Assembly (NCBI RefSeq): GCF_025751555.1
Contig: NZ_JAOWLB010000014.1
Span: 1 to 64,000 of the forward strand
Direction: 5' to 3'
Source: Ruegeria aquimaris
GTDB taxonomy: Bacteria > Pseudomonadota > Alphaproteobacteria > Rhodobacterales > Rhodobacteraceae
Length of the DNA stretch: 64,000 nt
Position numbers and translations under genes: made by a program. Of this stretch, positions 45,386 through 55,459 are shown piece by piece. The notes below the pieces were generated by a model. The model had not been told where the DNA came from. It saw nothing but the letters and a program-made list of their open reading frames with translations, and searched no databases. The stretch's first letter is position 1. Each line of letters begins with the position of its first letter.

Positions 45386-45507
45386 GCGGCGCTCTCCTTG
45401 CACATTCGGGCATTGGGTGGCATGGATTTGATCCGGTCACAAGGGTACCAAAGGCCGCGCATTGACGATAGAAGACCGCGAAGGCGGCGAGCAGAGGGGC
45501 AGCACGT

Positions 45508-46032
45508 TTGGATTGGTATGCGTCTATCTTCGAACTTATCGACATGCGAAGCTTCTCCAACCTGTGGTTCTGGATCGCGCTTGCGGTTGTCTGGTCCTCG
45601 GCCAGTCATTGGGTGCTGGGTGTGCCATACGACATGGTGACCCGCGCCCGGCGGGTCGGCGGGCAAGCGGAACAGGATCTGAACGACATCGCGCGCGTTA
45701 ACGTGAACCGGATGCTCTATATCGTTGATGTTTCGGGTACTTGGCTCTTTGCCTTTTCCTGTTTCATCCTGTCGGGTCTGGCAACGGCCGGATTTATCTA
45801 TGGGATCGAGTTTGCTCAGGCGGTGTTCCTGCTGGCATTCCCACTGACCTGGGTGGCGTTGCTGAACCTGGTGACGGCGCGGCGCGTCAGGGCCGAGATG
45901 CTCGAGGGTGAAATGCTGGCGCGCGCGCTTGGCCGCTGTCGGCTCTACACCCAGATCATCGGTATGCTGGCGATCTTTTTCACCTCGCTTTGGGGCATGT
46001 ATCAGAATCTGTCCATCGGCGTTCTGGGCTGA
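45508..46032 (+). CDS. membrane protein of unknown function
   Basis: A 174-residue protein with about three membrane segments (residues 20-38, 72-95 and 100-118, and a further one near 145). It opens MDWYASIFELIDMRSFSNLW. I remember relatives of this family labelled component of SufBCD complex in databases, but nothing in the sequence or the neighbours (hemB, mfd) supports an Fe-S assembly role. The start is TTG 45508 with GAGGGG in front. It ends 21 bases before mfd and is probably co-transcribed. Confidence 0.7.
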   Translation: MDWYASIFELIDMRSFSNLWFWIALAVVWSSASHWVLGVPYDMVTRARRVGGQAEQDLNDIARVNVNRMLYIVDVSGTWLFAFSCFILSGLATAGFIYGIEFAQAVFLLAFPLTWVALLNLVTARRVRAEMLEGEMLARALGRCRLYTQIIGMLAIFFTSLWGMYQNLSIGVLG

Positions 46033-46053
46033 GCGCGGCAGGCGGAGACGGTT

Positions 46054-49000
46054 ATGAAATCACCTAACCACGTCCTTGTCGGGGGAGCACCCGAAGGTTT
46101 TGACGCACAATTGATCCTCAAGGAAGTCGCCCGCGTCGATGGTCCGGTGCTGCATGTGGCACGCGACGACAAGCGGCTGGAGGCGATGCGCGCGGGGCTG
46201 GCCTTTTACGCTCCGGATTTGCCGGTCTTTGTGTTCCCGGCCTGGGATTGCCTGCCTTATGACCGTGTTTCCCCGAACCCCGATGTTTCGGCGGCCCGGA
46301 TGGCGACGCTGGCGGCATTGGTTCACCAGATGCCGCCGCGCTTTGTGCTGCTGACGACGCTCAACGCGGCCACGCAGCGGGTACCGGCGCGCGCGGTGTT
46401 GCGCGAGGCCGCGTTTTCCGCGCAGGTCGGGCGCCGGGTAGACGAGGACGGGCTGCGCCAGTTCCTGGTCCGTATGGGGTTCAGCCAGAGTCCCACTGTA
46501 ATGGAGCCGGGCGACTATGCCATTCGGGGCGGCATCATCGACATCTATCCGCCCGGCGACAGTGGCCCGGTGCGGCTCGATTTCTTTGGCGATGTGCTGG
46601 ATGGCGCCCGCCGGTTCGATCCGGCGACGCAGCGCACCACCGAGAAACTGGACCTCGTGGAACTGGCCCCGGTCAGCGAGGTCATTCTGGACGAGGCGGC
46701 GATCACCCGGTTCCGCCAGAACTATCGCATCGAATTTGGCGCGGCGGGTAATGACGATCCGCTCTATGAAGCGGTCAGCGCCGGGCGCAAGCATCAGGGG
46801 ATGGAGCATTGGCTGCCATTCTTCCACGAAGATCTGGAAACCCTGTTCGACTATCTGCCCGATGCCACGGTGACGCTGGATGACCAGCTGACCGCCGCGC
46901 GGCTGTCGCGGTGGGACGGCATCAAGGATCAGTACGAAACCCGACGTCTGGCAATGGCCGACCGGGCGCGGATGGACAGTGTCTATAAACCCTTGCCGCC
47001 CGGCCTGCTGTTTCTCGACGATGCAGACTGGGACGCGCTGTTGCAGGACCGGCGGGTGATGCAGTTTAACCCGCTGCCGCAGGCCAGCGGGCCGGGCGTG
47101 ATCGACGCGGGCGGTCGCATCGGACGCAATTTCTCGCCCGAGCGCGCTCTGGAAAATGTCAGTCTTTTTGGTGCTTTGGCGGATCATATCAAAGCAAAGC
47201 TGGCGAAAGGCCCGGTTCTGATCGCGTCCTATTCCGAGGGTGCGCGCGAACGTTTGAGTGGCCTGATCGAGGACGAGGGTCTTGCCGAGACGATCCCGGT
47301 TGCAAACGGCACAAGGATCGGCAAGCGGGCTCTGCATCTGGCGGTCTGGGCGCTGGAACACGGCTACGAAACACCCGAGATTACGGTGATCTCGGAGCAG
47401 GATGTGCTGGGCGACCGGTTGATCCGGCAGCCCAGGAAGAAGCGCAAGGCCGAGAACTTTCTGACCGAGACGCAGTCGCTGTCACCCGGCGATCTGGTCG
47501 TGCATGTCGATCACGGCATTGGGCGCTACATGGGCATGGAGGTGATCACCGCAGCCGGTGCCGCGCATGAATGCCTGCTGCTGGAATATGCCGAGGACGC
47601 CAAGCTCTACCTGCCGGTCGAGAATATCGAACTGTTGTCGAAATACGGCCATGAAGAGGGGCTGCTCGACCGTCTTGGCGGCGGCGCATGGCAAGCGAAG
47701 AAGGCCAAGCTGAAAGAGCGCATTCGCGAGATGGCCGACCGGCTGATCCGCATTGCCGCCGAACGCGCCCTGCGCAAGGCGCCGGTGATGGACCCACCGC
47801 CGCATGCCTGGGAGGATTTCAGCGCCCGCTTTCCTTATCAGGAGACCGACGACCAGCTGCGCGCCATTGCTGACGTGATGGACGATCTGCATTCCGGCAT
47901 GCCGATGGACAGGCTGATCTGTGGCGATGTCGGCTTTGGCAAGACCGAGGTGGCGATGCGCGCGGCTTTTGTCGCGGCCATGTCGGGGTTACAGGTGGCG
48001 GTGATCGCGCCCACCACGCTCTTGGCCCGCCAGCACGCGGCCAGTTTCCGCGAACGGTTCCGGGGCTTTCCGCTGGAAGTGAAGCAACTCAGCCGTTTTG
48101 TCTCGGCCAAGGAGGCGCAGCAGACCCGCGAGGGGTTGGCGAGTGGCACGGTGGATATCGTGATCGGCACTCATGCGCTTTTGGCCAAGGGGATCCGGTT
48201 CCAGAATCTCGGTCTGCTCATCATCGACGAAGAGCAGCATTTCGGCGTGGCCCACAAGGAGCGGCTGAAACAGCTGCGCTCGGACGTGCATGTGCTGACG
48301 CTGACGGCAACGCCGATCCCGCGCACCCTGCAACTGAGCCTGACCGGCGTGCGGGATCTGTCGATCATCGGTACGCCGCCAGTGGACCGGCTGGCGATCC
48401 GCACCTATGTCAGCGAATTCGACGCGGTCACCATCCGCGAGGCGCTGTTGCGCGAGCATTACCGGGGCGGGCAGAGCTTCTACGTGGTGCCGCGCATCAC
48501 TGATCTGCCGGATATCGAGGGTTTCCTGAAGGAACAGCTGCCGGAACTGACCTATGTGGTGGCACATGGCCAGATGGCGGCGGGCGAGCTCGACGACCGG
48601 ATGAATGCGTTCTACGACGGCAAATACGATGTGCTGCTGGCCACGACCATCGTCGAAAGCGGGCTGGACATCCCCACCGCCAATACGATGGTGGTGCACC
48701 GGGCCGACATGTTCGGACTGGCGCAGCTCTATCAGATCCGGGGGCGCGTGGGCCGGTCCAAGGCGCGTGCCTATGCCTATCTGACCACCAAGCCGCGCAT
48801 GCGCCTGACCCCTGCCGCCGAAAAGCGGCTTCGAGTACTGGCCTCGCTCGACACGCTGGGCGCCGGGTTCTCGCTGGCCTCGCAGGACCTCGATATTCGC
48901 GGTGCCGGCAATCTCCTGGGCGAGGAACAGTCGGGCCAGATGCCCGATGTGGGCTATGAGCTTTACCAGTCGATGCTGGAAGAGGCGATCGCCAAGATCC

Positions 49001-49509
49001 GCAGCGGCCAGATGGAGGGGCTGAGCGAGGCCGACGACCAATGGGCACCACAGATCAATCTGGGCGTGCCGGTGTTGATCCCGGAGGACTATGTGCCCGA
49101 TCTGGACGTGCGGCTGGGTCTCTACCGGCGGCTTTCATCGCTCAGTACCAAGGTGGAGCTGGAAGGCTTTGCCGCCGAGCTGATCGACCGGTTCGGCAAG
49201 TTGCCGAAAGAGGTGAACACGCTGCTTCTGGTGGTGCGGATCAAGGCCATGTGCAAGCGCGCGGGCATTGCGAAGCTCGACGGCGGGCCAAAAGGCGCCA
49301 CGATCCAGTTTCACAACGACAAATTCGCGTCACCGGCGGGGTTGGTTGAGTTCATTCAGGGTGAAAACGGGTTGGCCAAGATCAAGGACAACAGGATCGT
49401 CGTGCGTCGCGACTGGCGCTCGGATGCTGACAAGATCAAGGGTGCCTTTGCCGTGGCGCGCGATCTGGCGGAAAAGGCCTCGGTTACCGGGAAAGGCGTC
49501 CGAGCGTAG
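46054..49509 (+). CDS. mfd: transcription-repair coupling factor
   Basis: An 1151-residue DNA translocase that displaces RNA polymerase stalled at lesions and recruits UvrA. Domain order is as in E. coli: UvrB-like N-terminal part, the RNA-polymerase-interaction domain at about 460-570 ([19 protein letters not shown]), a helicase core with Walker A GDVGFGKT near 624 and DEEQ near 724, and the TRG motif region, ending in the C-terminal UvrA-interaction domain. Full length, no interruption. Preceded by 21 bases after the membrane protein gene. Confidence 0.97.
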   Translation: MKSPNHVLVGGAPEGFDAQLILKEVARVDGPVLHVARDDKRLEAMRAGLAFYAPDLPVFVFPAWDCLPYDRVSPNPDVSAARMATLAALVHQMPPRFVLLTTLNAATQRVPARAVLREAAFSAQVGRRVDEDGLRQFLVRMGFSQSPTVMEPGDYAIRGGIIDIYPPGDSGPVRLDFFGDVLDGARRFDPATQRTTEKLDLVELAPVSEVILDEAAITRFRQNYRIEFGAAGNDDPLYEAVSAGRKHQGMEHWLPFFHEDLETLFDYLPDATVTLDDQLTAARLSRWDGIKDQYETRRLAMADRARMDSVYKPLPPGLLFLDDADWDALLQDRRVMQFNPLPQASGPGVIDAGGRIGRNFSPERALENVSLFGALADHIKAKLAKGPVLIASYSEGARERLSGLIEDEGLAETIPVANGTRIGKRALHLAVWALEHGYETPEITVISEQDVLGDRLIRQPRKKRKAENFLTETQSLSPGDLVVHVDHGIGRYMGMEVITAAGAAHECLLLEYAEDAKLYLPVENIELLSKYGHEEGLLDRLGGGAWQAKKAKLKERIREMADRLIRIAAERALRKAPVMDPPPHAWEDFSARFPYQETDDQLRAIADVMDDLHSGMPMDRLICGDVGFGKTEVAMRAAFVAAMSGLQVAVIAPTTLLARQHAASFRERFRGFPLEVKQLSRFVSAKEAQQTREGLASGTVDIVIGTHALLAKGIRFQNLGLLIIDEEQHFGVAHKERLKQLRSDVHVLTLTATPIPRTLQLSLTGVRDLSIIGTPPVDRLAIRTYVSEFDAVTIREALLREHYRGGQSFYVVPRITDLPDIEGFLKEQLPELTYVVAHGQMAAGELDDRMNAFYDGKYDVLLATTIVESGLDIPTANTMVVHRADMFGLAQLYQIRGRVGRSKARAYAYLTTKPRMRLTPAAEKRLRVLASLDTLGAGFSLASQDLDIRGAGNLLGEEQSGQMPDVGYELYQSMLEEAIAKIRSGQMEGLSEADDQWAPQINLGVPVLIPEDYVPDLDVRLGLYRRLSSLSTKVELEGFAAELIDRFGKLPKEVNTLLLVVRIKAMCKRAGIAKLDGGPKGATIQFHNDKFASPAGLVEFIQGENGLAKIKDNRIVVRRDWRSDADKIKGAFAVARDLAEKASVTGKGVRA

Positions 49510-49513
49510 CGCA

Positions 49514-49560
49514 CAGATTTTTTCAAAAAAATCTGCGGACAAAATCTTGATAAGATTTTG
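49514..49560. repeat. paired AT-rich inverted repeats, possible bidirectional terminator
   Basis: CAGATTTTTT (49514-49523) is inverted as AAAAAATCTG (49526-49535), and CAAAATCTT (49540-49548) as AAGATTTTG (49552-49560) with GAT between. Both are perfect and share the AGATTTT core, in a window otherwise rich in G and C. They lie between the convergent mfd and SH3-like genes, so they could end transcription from both sides. Confidence 0.6.
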
Positions 49561-49570
49561 CGCGCTGCGC

Positions 49571-50212
49571 TTAACGTCCGGTCGTGAAGGTGCAGAGTTG
49601 CCAGGCGCCTTCCGGTGAAACGGCAAAGGCGGCGCGGTACCCTGACATCTGCACCAGGAAATCGCGATGCAGATAGCCTTGGGTTCCGTCGGTCAGGATG
49701 ACGGCTTGGTAATCTCTGTAGGCATCGGCTGCCTCGGTCAGCACCACCTCGAAGCTCACGCGCGCAACTACCGGCGCCTCACGGTCCGGGGCCGCGCGCA
49801 GATTAACGTTCTCGCCATTGGTGAAATAGGACAGAGCCGCATCGATCCGGGCCGGAAGGTGAATGCGCCAGTGATAGGGCATCCAGAACTCGCCGTCGTC
49901 GTCGAAATAACCCGGCGCATCCAGCGTCTCGGCCAGCACCTGCCAGCGTGCTTCGACATCTGCGTTGGGGTCGTTCAGAAACTGCCGCAGCTCTTCTGGT
50001 CCGCCCGGCCCGTTATCGCTGAGCATCAGGTCCGGGCAGGCAGCGGCGGTAAGCGCCTCGATTTCGCGGCGCGCCACGGCGGCCCGCAGCGCGTCGCGAA
50101 AAGCGACGAGAGAAGGGTCGCGCGCTGCCTCGTCCTGCGGTGGAAACGACTGACGCCCGGCAAGGGTCGGGGCTGCGCTGAGCAGCAGGGCGCAGATCAG
50201 AACCAGTCTCAT
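49571..50212 (-). CDS. secreted SH3-like domain protein
   Basis: A 213-residue exported protein: signal peptide (about 1-18), an alpha-helical domain with ARWQVLAETLDAPGYFDDDG, and a C-terminal SH3b-like region (about 145-195, NGENVNLRAAPDREAPVVAR and GTQGYLHRDFLVQ) of the kind that binds cell-wall peptides. ATG 50212 overlaps the TPR gene stop in ATGA, so it is translated with it. Function unknown. Confidence 0.75.
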   Translation of the reverse strand: MRLVLICALLLSAAPTLAGRQSFPPQDEAARDPSLVAFRDALRAAVARREIEALTAAACPDLMLSDNGPGGPEELRQFLNDPNADVEARWQVLAETLDAPGYFDDDGEFWMPYHWRIHLPARIDAALSYFTNGENVNLRAAPDREAPVVARVSFEVVLTEAADAYRDYQAVILTDGTQGYLHRDFLVQMSGYRAAFAVSPEGAWQLCTFTTGR

Positions 50213-51876
50213 TTCGCCGCCCGCATCGCGGCCTGTGCACAGAAACAAGACGCGCCCACGGCGCGGTCGGACCGGGCGAGGGCGAGGTCCAGCCTTTGTC
50301 GGATCTGAACGATTTCAACTGCTTCGCCGCGCGCCTTAAGGCAATCGTGCAAGCCCTTGAGGCTCCAGATATTGTCAGGATGAACCGCGGCGCGGCTCAA
50401 CTGACCGCCGAGCCCAAGATCGGCGCGATAGACTTCTTCGGCCTCGGCGTGATGACCCTGTTCGAAGAGCAAAGCGCCCAGCGCATGGCGGGTCGGTTGC
50501 ATCCAGCCCCAGGGTTCGTCATAGGGCAGGTTGTCGTCCAGCTCGACCGAGCGGCGCAGATGGGTATAGGCCAGATCGTAGTTTCCTTTCCTGTACTCGA
50601 TCTCGCCGCGCAACATTTCCTTGGCAATTTCAAGGAGATCCACGACGCGGTTGTTATGCAGCAGACGGCTGTCCGGTACCCGCGCGGCGGCACTCAGGAA
50701 CACCTGTTCCTCTGCTTCGGCCTCGCTCACCCTAGCGGTGGCGGCAAAGGCCACCGCTCGGGCGTAATGCACCGTCGCGGTCAGGGTGCGGTAGAGATCG
50801 GGGTCGGCGGGCGGTTCAAGCGCGATTGCATCGGCCCAGCGCCCGAACCGGACTAGGATATGCGGCCCCATCGCCATGTAACTTTCGAAATAGTCCGCCA
50901 TCGGCGGGCTTTCGATGCGCAGCATCTCCTCGGGCGTGGTGTCCCACAGGCCCTGGTTTGCGTCGAGCGCCGGTTGCATCTGGCCCAGGAACAACGCGCC
51001 GTAGATCACGAAGTGATAGTCGTGAATGCGATAGCCCGAGTATATGTTGAACGCGCCTTCGCGGTGGAAATACTTCAGGTCGGCCTCGACCGCCTTCTGG
51101 TTCCAGTAGACGACATTGTGGTAATGCCCGCACAAGACGTCGATATGCGTGGGCATATGAACGAGGTGACCCGAATCTGGCACCAGCGTGCGCAGCGCGT
51201 CACCTGCCTTGAGCGCCTTCTCCGGGAAGGGCGACATCTCCATCAGGTGGATGTAGAGGTGCAGCAATCCGGGGTGTGACATGGCCCCGGGGTCGTCGCG
51301 CAGCGCGGTTTCCAGCACGTCCTGCGCTTCCAGCGTGGCGGCCCCCTCGGCAGGGCGACCCGATTTCAGATCCCACATCTGCCAGGGGGTCAGGTTCAGC
51401 AGGCTTTCGGCACAGACGGTGCGGAGGTCGAGATGCGCGGTGTCGGTGGCAAAGGCCGCACGCATCGCATCGGCAAAATCATAGTCCCAGCGGTGCATGT
51501 CATCATCAAGATCACGCTGCGGGTAACGCGCGGGCAGGGCGCGGATCAGCGCCTGTTCGACGGCTGTGCAGCCATCCACACGCGCCATTGCCGCCTGTGT
51601 CGCGTCATAGGCGGTTTGCAATGCCTTGGCGCGCCCATCTGTGTCGAACAGATCCCAGGGCATATTGTAATTGGGGCCGGTGGCATAGGCCACGCCCCAA
51701 TGGGCCATGGCGCAATCCGCGTCGTGCTCCAACGCGCGGTTGAAGCAGACGGCGGCCTCTTCGTGATTATAGCCATAGGTCCAGATCAGGCCTCGGTCGA
51801 ACCACAGTTGCGCCAGCGGCGATGTGGTCGTTATCGGGCAGGTATGGCTGCCCAGGTCATAGCCATAGTCGTCCAT
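50209..51876 (-). CDS. tetratricopeptide repeat protein
   Basis: A 555-residue soluble protein with a repeat-rich helical architecture. The first repeat region reads LAQLWFDRGLIWTYGYNHEE and then CFNRALEHDADCAMAHWGVA, a pattern I associate with a widespread TPR family of unknown role. Later repeats continue to about residue 520. From ATG 51876 (GGGGGAG upstream) it has no signal peptide. It overlaps the SH3-like gene by four bases, so the two probably work together, perhaps as scaffold and exported partner, but this is speculation. Confidence 0.78.
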   Translation of the reverse strand: MDDYGYDLGSHTCPITTTSPLAQLWFDRGLIWTYGYNHEEAAVCFNRALEHDADCAMAHWGVAYATGPNYNMPWDLFDTDGRAKALQTAYDATQAAMARVDGCTAVEQALIRALPARYPQRDLDDDMHRWDYDFADAMRAAFATDTAHLDLRTVCAESLLNLTPWQMWDLKSGRPAEGAATLEAQDVLETALRDDPGAMSHPGLLHLYIHLMEMSPFPEKALKAGDALRTLVPDSGHLVHMPTHIDVLCGHYHNVVYWNQKAVEADLKYFHREGAFNIYSGYRIHDYHFVIYGALFLGQMQPALDANQGLWDTTPEEMLRIESPPMADYFESYMAMGPHILVRFGRWADAIALEPPADPDLYRTLTATVHYARAVAFAATARVSEAEAEEQVFLSAAARVPDSRLLHNNRVVDLLEIAKEMLRGEIEYRKGNYDLAYTHLRRSVELDDNLPYDEPWGWMQPTRHALGALLFEQGHHAEAEEVYRADLGLGGQLSRAAVHPDNIWSLKGLHDCLKARGEAVEIVQIRQRLDLALARSDRAVGASCFCAQAAMRAAK

Positions 51877-51934
51877 TCCAGATACTCCCCCTCTATGTCC
51901 GGAAGAGTACGCGAAAGCGAGGCGCGAGGAAACC

Positions 51935-53143
51935 TCAGCCAGGCAGACGGTCTTCGACATGGCCCATGCGCAGCATCAGCAGGAAGCCGATGATGCACAT
52001 GATCAGGATACCGGCGCTGAGCGGAGCCAAGGAGCCATCGAACAACAGGCCGACCGGTGCCGCGATGGCGGCCGCGAGCACGGTTGCCACCGCGCCTATC
52101 ACCGAGGCGGCCATACCGGCGATATGGCCCATCGGTTCCATCGCGATGGCGTTCAGGTTGCCCAGGGTGGTGCCCGCCATGAAGAACACAGCCGTTTGCC
52201 ATGCGATGAACAGGCCGAATGACATGTTGCCCGACAGGGTCATGCTGTTCAGTGCAATCATTCCAAGTGTGATGACGATCTGCGCGCCCAGCGACCAGGT
52301 TACCATGCGGCGCATGCCGACCCTCACCACCAGGGCCGCGTTCAACAGGCTGGCCGAGCCCGAAAGCAGCGCCACCATGGCAAACCAGAACGGGAAACTG
52401 TCGCCGCGTCCATGGATCACGTCATAGACCGGCTGCACCATGGTCAGCATGGTAAAAAGCGTGCCCATACACAGGGTCTGGACCATGATCGACAGGCGCA
52501 CCGTCGGGTGGGCGAACATCTGGCGCACCGCATCAATCAGCAGGGGCAGGCGAAAGGGGCGGCGGTTCTCCGCCGCAAGCGATTCCGGCAGGCGGAAACC
52601 CATCCAGAGGATTGAAATGGTGGAAAACAGGACAAAGGCCGCAAAGATCCCGCGCCAGCCGGTCAGCGCGATGATGCCGGCGCCCATCAGCGGCGCAAAG
52701 GCCGGGAAGAGGGTAAAGATCATCATGGCGATGGACACGATGCGCGCCATCTGGCGACCGGAATAGAGGTCGCGGACGATGGCCATGGCCACCACACGTG
52801 GCCCGGCGGCGCCCAGTCCTTGTGCCACCCGTGCGGCCAGCACCAGTTCCAGCGAGGGGCTGGCCCAGGCGATTGCGCTGGCGAGAATGTACACCACGGC
52901 CCCGCCATAGATCACAGGCTTGCGCCCGAATGCGTCAGAGAGTGGCCCGGTGAAAAACGTGCCGATCCCCATGCCCAGCACAAAGGAGGTCAGGATCAGC
53001 TGCGCCCGGTTGGGCTCATCAGGGCTCAATTCCAGCCCGATTTCCGGCAGAGCGGGCAGCATCGAATCGATCGAAAACGCAATTGTGGCGAACATCATCG
53101 CGATCAGCGCGATGAATTCGGCCTTGGACATCCGGTCTGCCAT
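51935..53143 (-). CDS. Bcr/CflA-type MFS drug exporter
   Basis: A 402-residue major-facilitator permease of twelve membrane segments. The Bcr/CflA-family opening (EFIALIAMMFATIAFSIDSM) and FVLGMGIGTFFTGPLSDAFG with a motif-A-like region are present. These transporters export bicyclomycin, chloramphenicol-type drugs or sulfonamides. Substrate not known. It is 58 bases below the TPR gene and 79 bases from the DsbA-like gene. Confidence 0.88.
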   Translation of the reverse strand: MADRMSKAEFIALIAMMFATIAFSIDSMLPALPEIGLELSPDEPNRAQLILTSFVLGMGIGTFFTGPLSDAFGRKPVIYGGAVVYILASAIAWASPSLELVLAARVAQGLGAAGPRVVAMAIVRDLYSGRQMARIVSIAMMIFTLFPAFAPLMGAGIIALTGWRGIFAAFVLFSTISILWMGFRLPESLAAENRRPFRLPLLIDAVRQMFAHPTVRLSIMVQTLCMGTLFTMLTMVQPVYDVIHGRGDSFPFWFAMVALLSGSASLLNAALVVRVGMRRMVTWSLGAQIVITLGMIALNSMTLSGNMSFGLFIAWQTAVFFMAGTTLGNLNAIAMEPMGHIAGMAASVIGAVATVLAAAIAAPVGLLFDGSLAPLSAGILIMCIIGFLLMLRMGHVEDRLPG

Positions 53144-53222
53144 GGGGCTCTCCTTACCCCTCAGGCGCTAACATGGCCGGGGCAAGGGGGCCAGTTGCAC
53201 AAATGCACAGAACCCTGTGGGT

Positions 53223-53879
53223 TTATGCAGGGGTAGTCTCAAGCTGAGACATGATTTCGCGGATCACCTGTTCCCAAAGCTCAGGCGGCTGCGCACCGGG
53301 AACAGCGTGCTTGTTTGCCACGATAAAGGTCGGGACCGAGTTCACCCCCATCTCGCGCGAATGGGTATCGCGTTTGGCGATGTCCTCGCGGTCGGCGTCG
53401 GTCTTGAGCAGTTTCTGTATCACAGCCGCGTCCATGCCGATACCGTCGGCGATGTCACCCAGAACCTCGTGGTTGCCGATGTCGCGGCCGTCGACGAAAT
53501 AGGCGCGGAACAGGGCATCGACCGCTTGCGTCTGCTTGCCTTCGATCCCGGCCCAATGGATCAGGCGATGGGCGTCAAGCGTGTTGGGCGTGCGGCTCAT
53601 CGCTTCGAAATTGATGTTCAGCCCGGCTTTTTGCGCGTGCTCGACCACCGGCGCGTAGGCGCGTACCGCGCCATCCTTGCCGCCGAACTTGGTTTCCAGG
53701 TATTCGCGGCGGTCCATGCCCCCCTCGGGCATGTCGGGGTTCAGCTGGAACGGGTGCCATTCGATGACAAAGGGATGGTCCGGGATGGCCGCCAGCGCTT
53801 TTTCCAGATGAGTCTTGCCGATATAGCACCAGGGGCAGATCGGGTCGGACAGGATATCGAGCTTGACGGTCTGGCTCAT
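53223..53879 (-). CDS. DsbA/FrnE-family thiol oxidoreductase
   Basis: A 218-residue thioredoxin-fold protein with an insertion of helices, the DsbA/FrnE and 2-hydroxychromene-2-carboxylate isomerase superfamily. The active site SDPICPWCYIGK has CPWC (Cys15, Cys18); true isomerases of this superfamily lack the CxxC, so a cytosolic disulfide role like FrnE is more likely than isomerisation. No signal peptide. The ATGA overlap with the ligase gene indicates coupled translation. Confidence 0.85.
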   Translation of the reverse strand: MSQTVKLDILSDPICPWCYIGKTHLEKALAAIPDHPFVIEWHPFQLNPDMPEGGMDRREYLETKFGGKDGAVRAYAPVVEHAQKAGLNINFEAMSRTPNTLDAHRLIHWAGIEGKQTQAVDALFRAYFVDGRDIGNHEVLGDIADGIGMDAAVIQKLLKTDADREDIAKRDTHSREMGVNSVPTFIVANKHAVPGAQPPELWEQVIREIMSQLETTPA

Positions 53880-55393
53880 CGGGACGGTCCCTTGAAATAG
53901 GCCGGCAGCGCCCGGCGCAGGAGTTTGCCGTTGCCGCCTGTGGGCAGCGCCGGAAGGTAAACGAAGGCGCGCGGCTGTTTATAACGCGCGAGGTTCCCCT
54001 CGACATAGGTCCTGAGCGCGGTTTCGTCCAGTTCGCGGGGGCCAGAGTAGAAGGCCGCGATCACGAATGTGTCAGGTTTGACCTCGACCGAGGCTGCGCC
54101 GACCTGTTCGATTCCGGGGTAGCGCGCCAGTACGGCTTCGACCTCTACCGGGGATACACGGTAGCCGCCCGCGTTCATCATGTCGTCGTCGCGGCCCAGA
54201 TAGGTGATCTGCCCGTCGATGGCCATGGCGCCCTGATCTCCGGTCAGGAACCAGTCGCCCTGCATGCGCGCGGCGGCTTCCTCGGGGGCGTTCAGATAGC
54301 CCAGCATCAGCCCGGGATCCTCCCGATGTACCGCGATGGTGCCGGGCTGGCCCTGCGGTACCGGGCCGTCCGGCCCCAGGATCGCAATGCGCCGTCCCGG
54401 TTGGGGCTGGCCAAGTGCCTCACCACGGGCCGGATGTGCCGGGCTGGACGAGATGAAGGTCGAGCATTCGGACATGCCGAATGCCTCGTATAGCTCAGTG
54501 CCCGAGGCCCGGTCCCAGTGTTCGTGCAAGGCGCGGGCGAGTTTTTCACCGGCACACAGGCCATGACGCAAAGCAGGCAGCTCCAGCCGGTCACGCCCTT
54601 GCAGAAGCTTGCGGAACACGCCGGGGGCTGCGGCAAAGATCGTGGCCCGGTGTCTGGCCAAGAGATCCGGCAGCCGGTTGATATCGGTGCCGGGCGCGGG
54701 GATCAGCGCGGTTGCGCCAATGGTCCAGGGGTCCATCAGCCCGGTGCCCAGCGTATAGGTCCAGTTGAACGCGCCCGCGTGACACAGACGGTCGTCCTCG
54801 GTCAGGCCGTACCAGCCATCGACCATCATCTGCCGTGCCCAGATCGCCCGATGGGCATGCGCCACCGCACGCGGTTTGCCGGAGGTGCCCGAGGTATACA
54901 CCGCATAAGCCAGCCTGTCGGGATCGCCCATGGCGAATGCGGCGGGCGGCAGGCTGTGCATGGCATTGAGCGCCTCGGTCCCGATCTGGTTCGGGTGCGG
55001 CGCGCAGGCGACACCGGAGTCGCGCAGAACGGCGGCCGGGTTCAGTTCGGCGATCATCCGCGCGGTTTCTGGTTCGGTCAGTTGTGACGAGGTCGGAACC
55101 GGCACCATTCCGGCGGCGATCGCACCGAGATAGGCCACCGGAAACTCGACCGTATTGCCCAGCCGCATCAGGATCAGGTCACCGGGTTTCAATCCGGCCT
55201 CCAACAGCCCGGTTGCGGTGCCCAGAATGGCCTGACGCAGTCGGGCATAGCTCCAGTCGTCGGTCTGGTCCTCGTTGAGAACCGAAAGCGCGATCTTGCC
55301 CGCCAGACGTTCCGCATGACGCAGGACGTGGGCGGCTAGGTTGAACGGTGTGGGGCAGGGCGGCGGCGGCCCTTGGTCATAGATCGACAGCAT
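53876..55393 (-). CDS. acyl/aryl-CoA ligase (AMP-forming)
   Basis: A 505-residue adenylate-forming ligase. Family motifs: the P-loop YTSGTSGKPRAVAHAHRAIW (about 165-185), EAFGMSECSTF, FLTGDQGAMAIDG and YLGRDDDMMNAGGYRVSP, and the C-terminal catalytic Lys in GNGKLLRRALPA. Overall it resembles benzoate- or medium-chain acyl-CoA ligases. The acid substrate is unknown. Followed by the FrnE-like gene with four bases of overlap, and divergent from the XRE-cupin regulator gene, which probably controls it. Confidence 0.87.
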   Translation of the reverse strand: MLSIYDQGPPPPCPTPFNLAAHVLRHAERLAGKIALSVLNEDQTDDWSYARLRQAILGTATGLLEAGLKPGDLILMRLGNTVEFPVAYLGAIAAGMVPVPTSSQLTEPETARMIAELNPAAVLRDSGVACAPHPNQIGTEALNAMHSLPPAAFAMGDPDRLAYAVYTSGTSGKPRAVAHAHRAIWARQMMVDGWYGLTEDDRLCHAGAFNWTYTLGTGLMDPWTIGATALIPAPGTDINRLPDLLARHRATIFAAAPGVFRKLLQGRDRLELPALRHGLCAGEKLARALHEHWDRASGTELYEAFGMSECSTFISSSPAHPARGEALGQPQPGRRIAILGPDGPVPQGQPGTIAVHREDPGLMLGYLNAPEEAAARMQGDWFLTGDQGAMAIDGQITYLGRDDDMMNAGGYRVSPVEVEAVLARYPGIEQVGAASVEVKPDTFVIAAFYSGPRELDETALRTYVEGNLARYKQPRAFVYLPALPTGGNGKLLRRALPAYFKGPSR

Positions 55394-55459
55394 GCGCCTT
55401 GGCTAGCCTGCCGCGCCGCCCGTTGCAAGCGGGCGACGCGGGTTCTATAGACTGGGACC

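Noticed and set aside
46060-47361. 433-codon minus-strand frame antisense to mfd
   Set aside because: Antisense shadow; mfd is complete and intact in the other direction.
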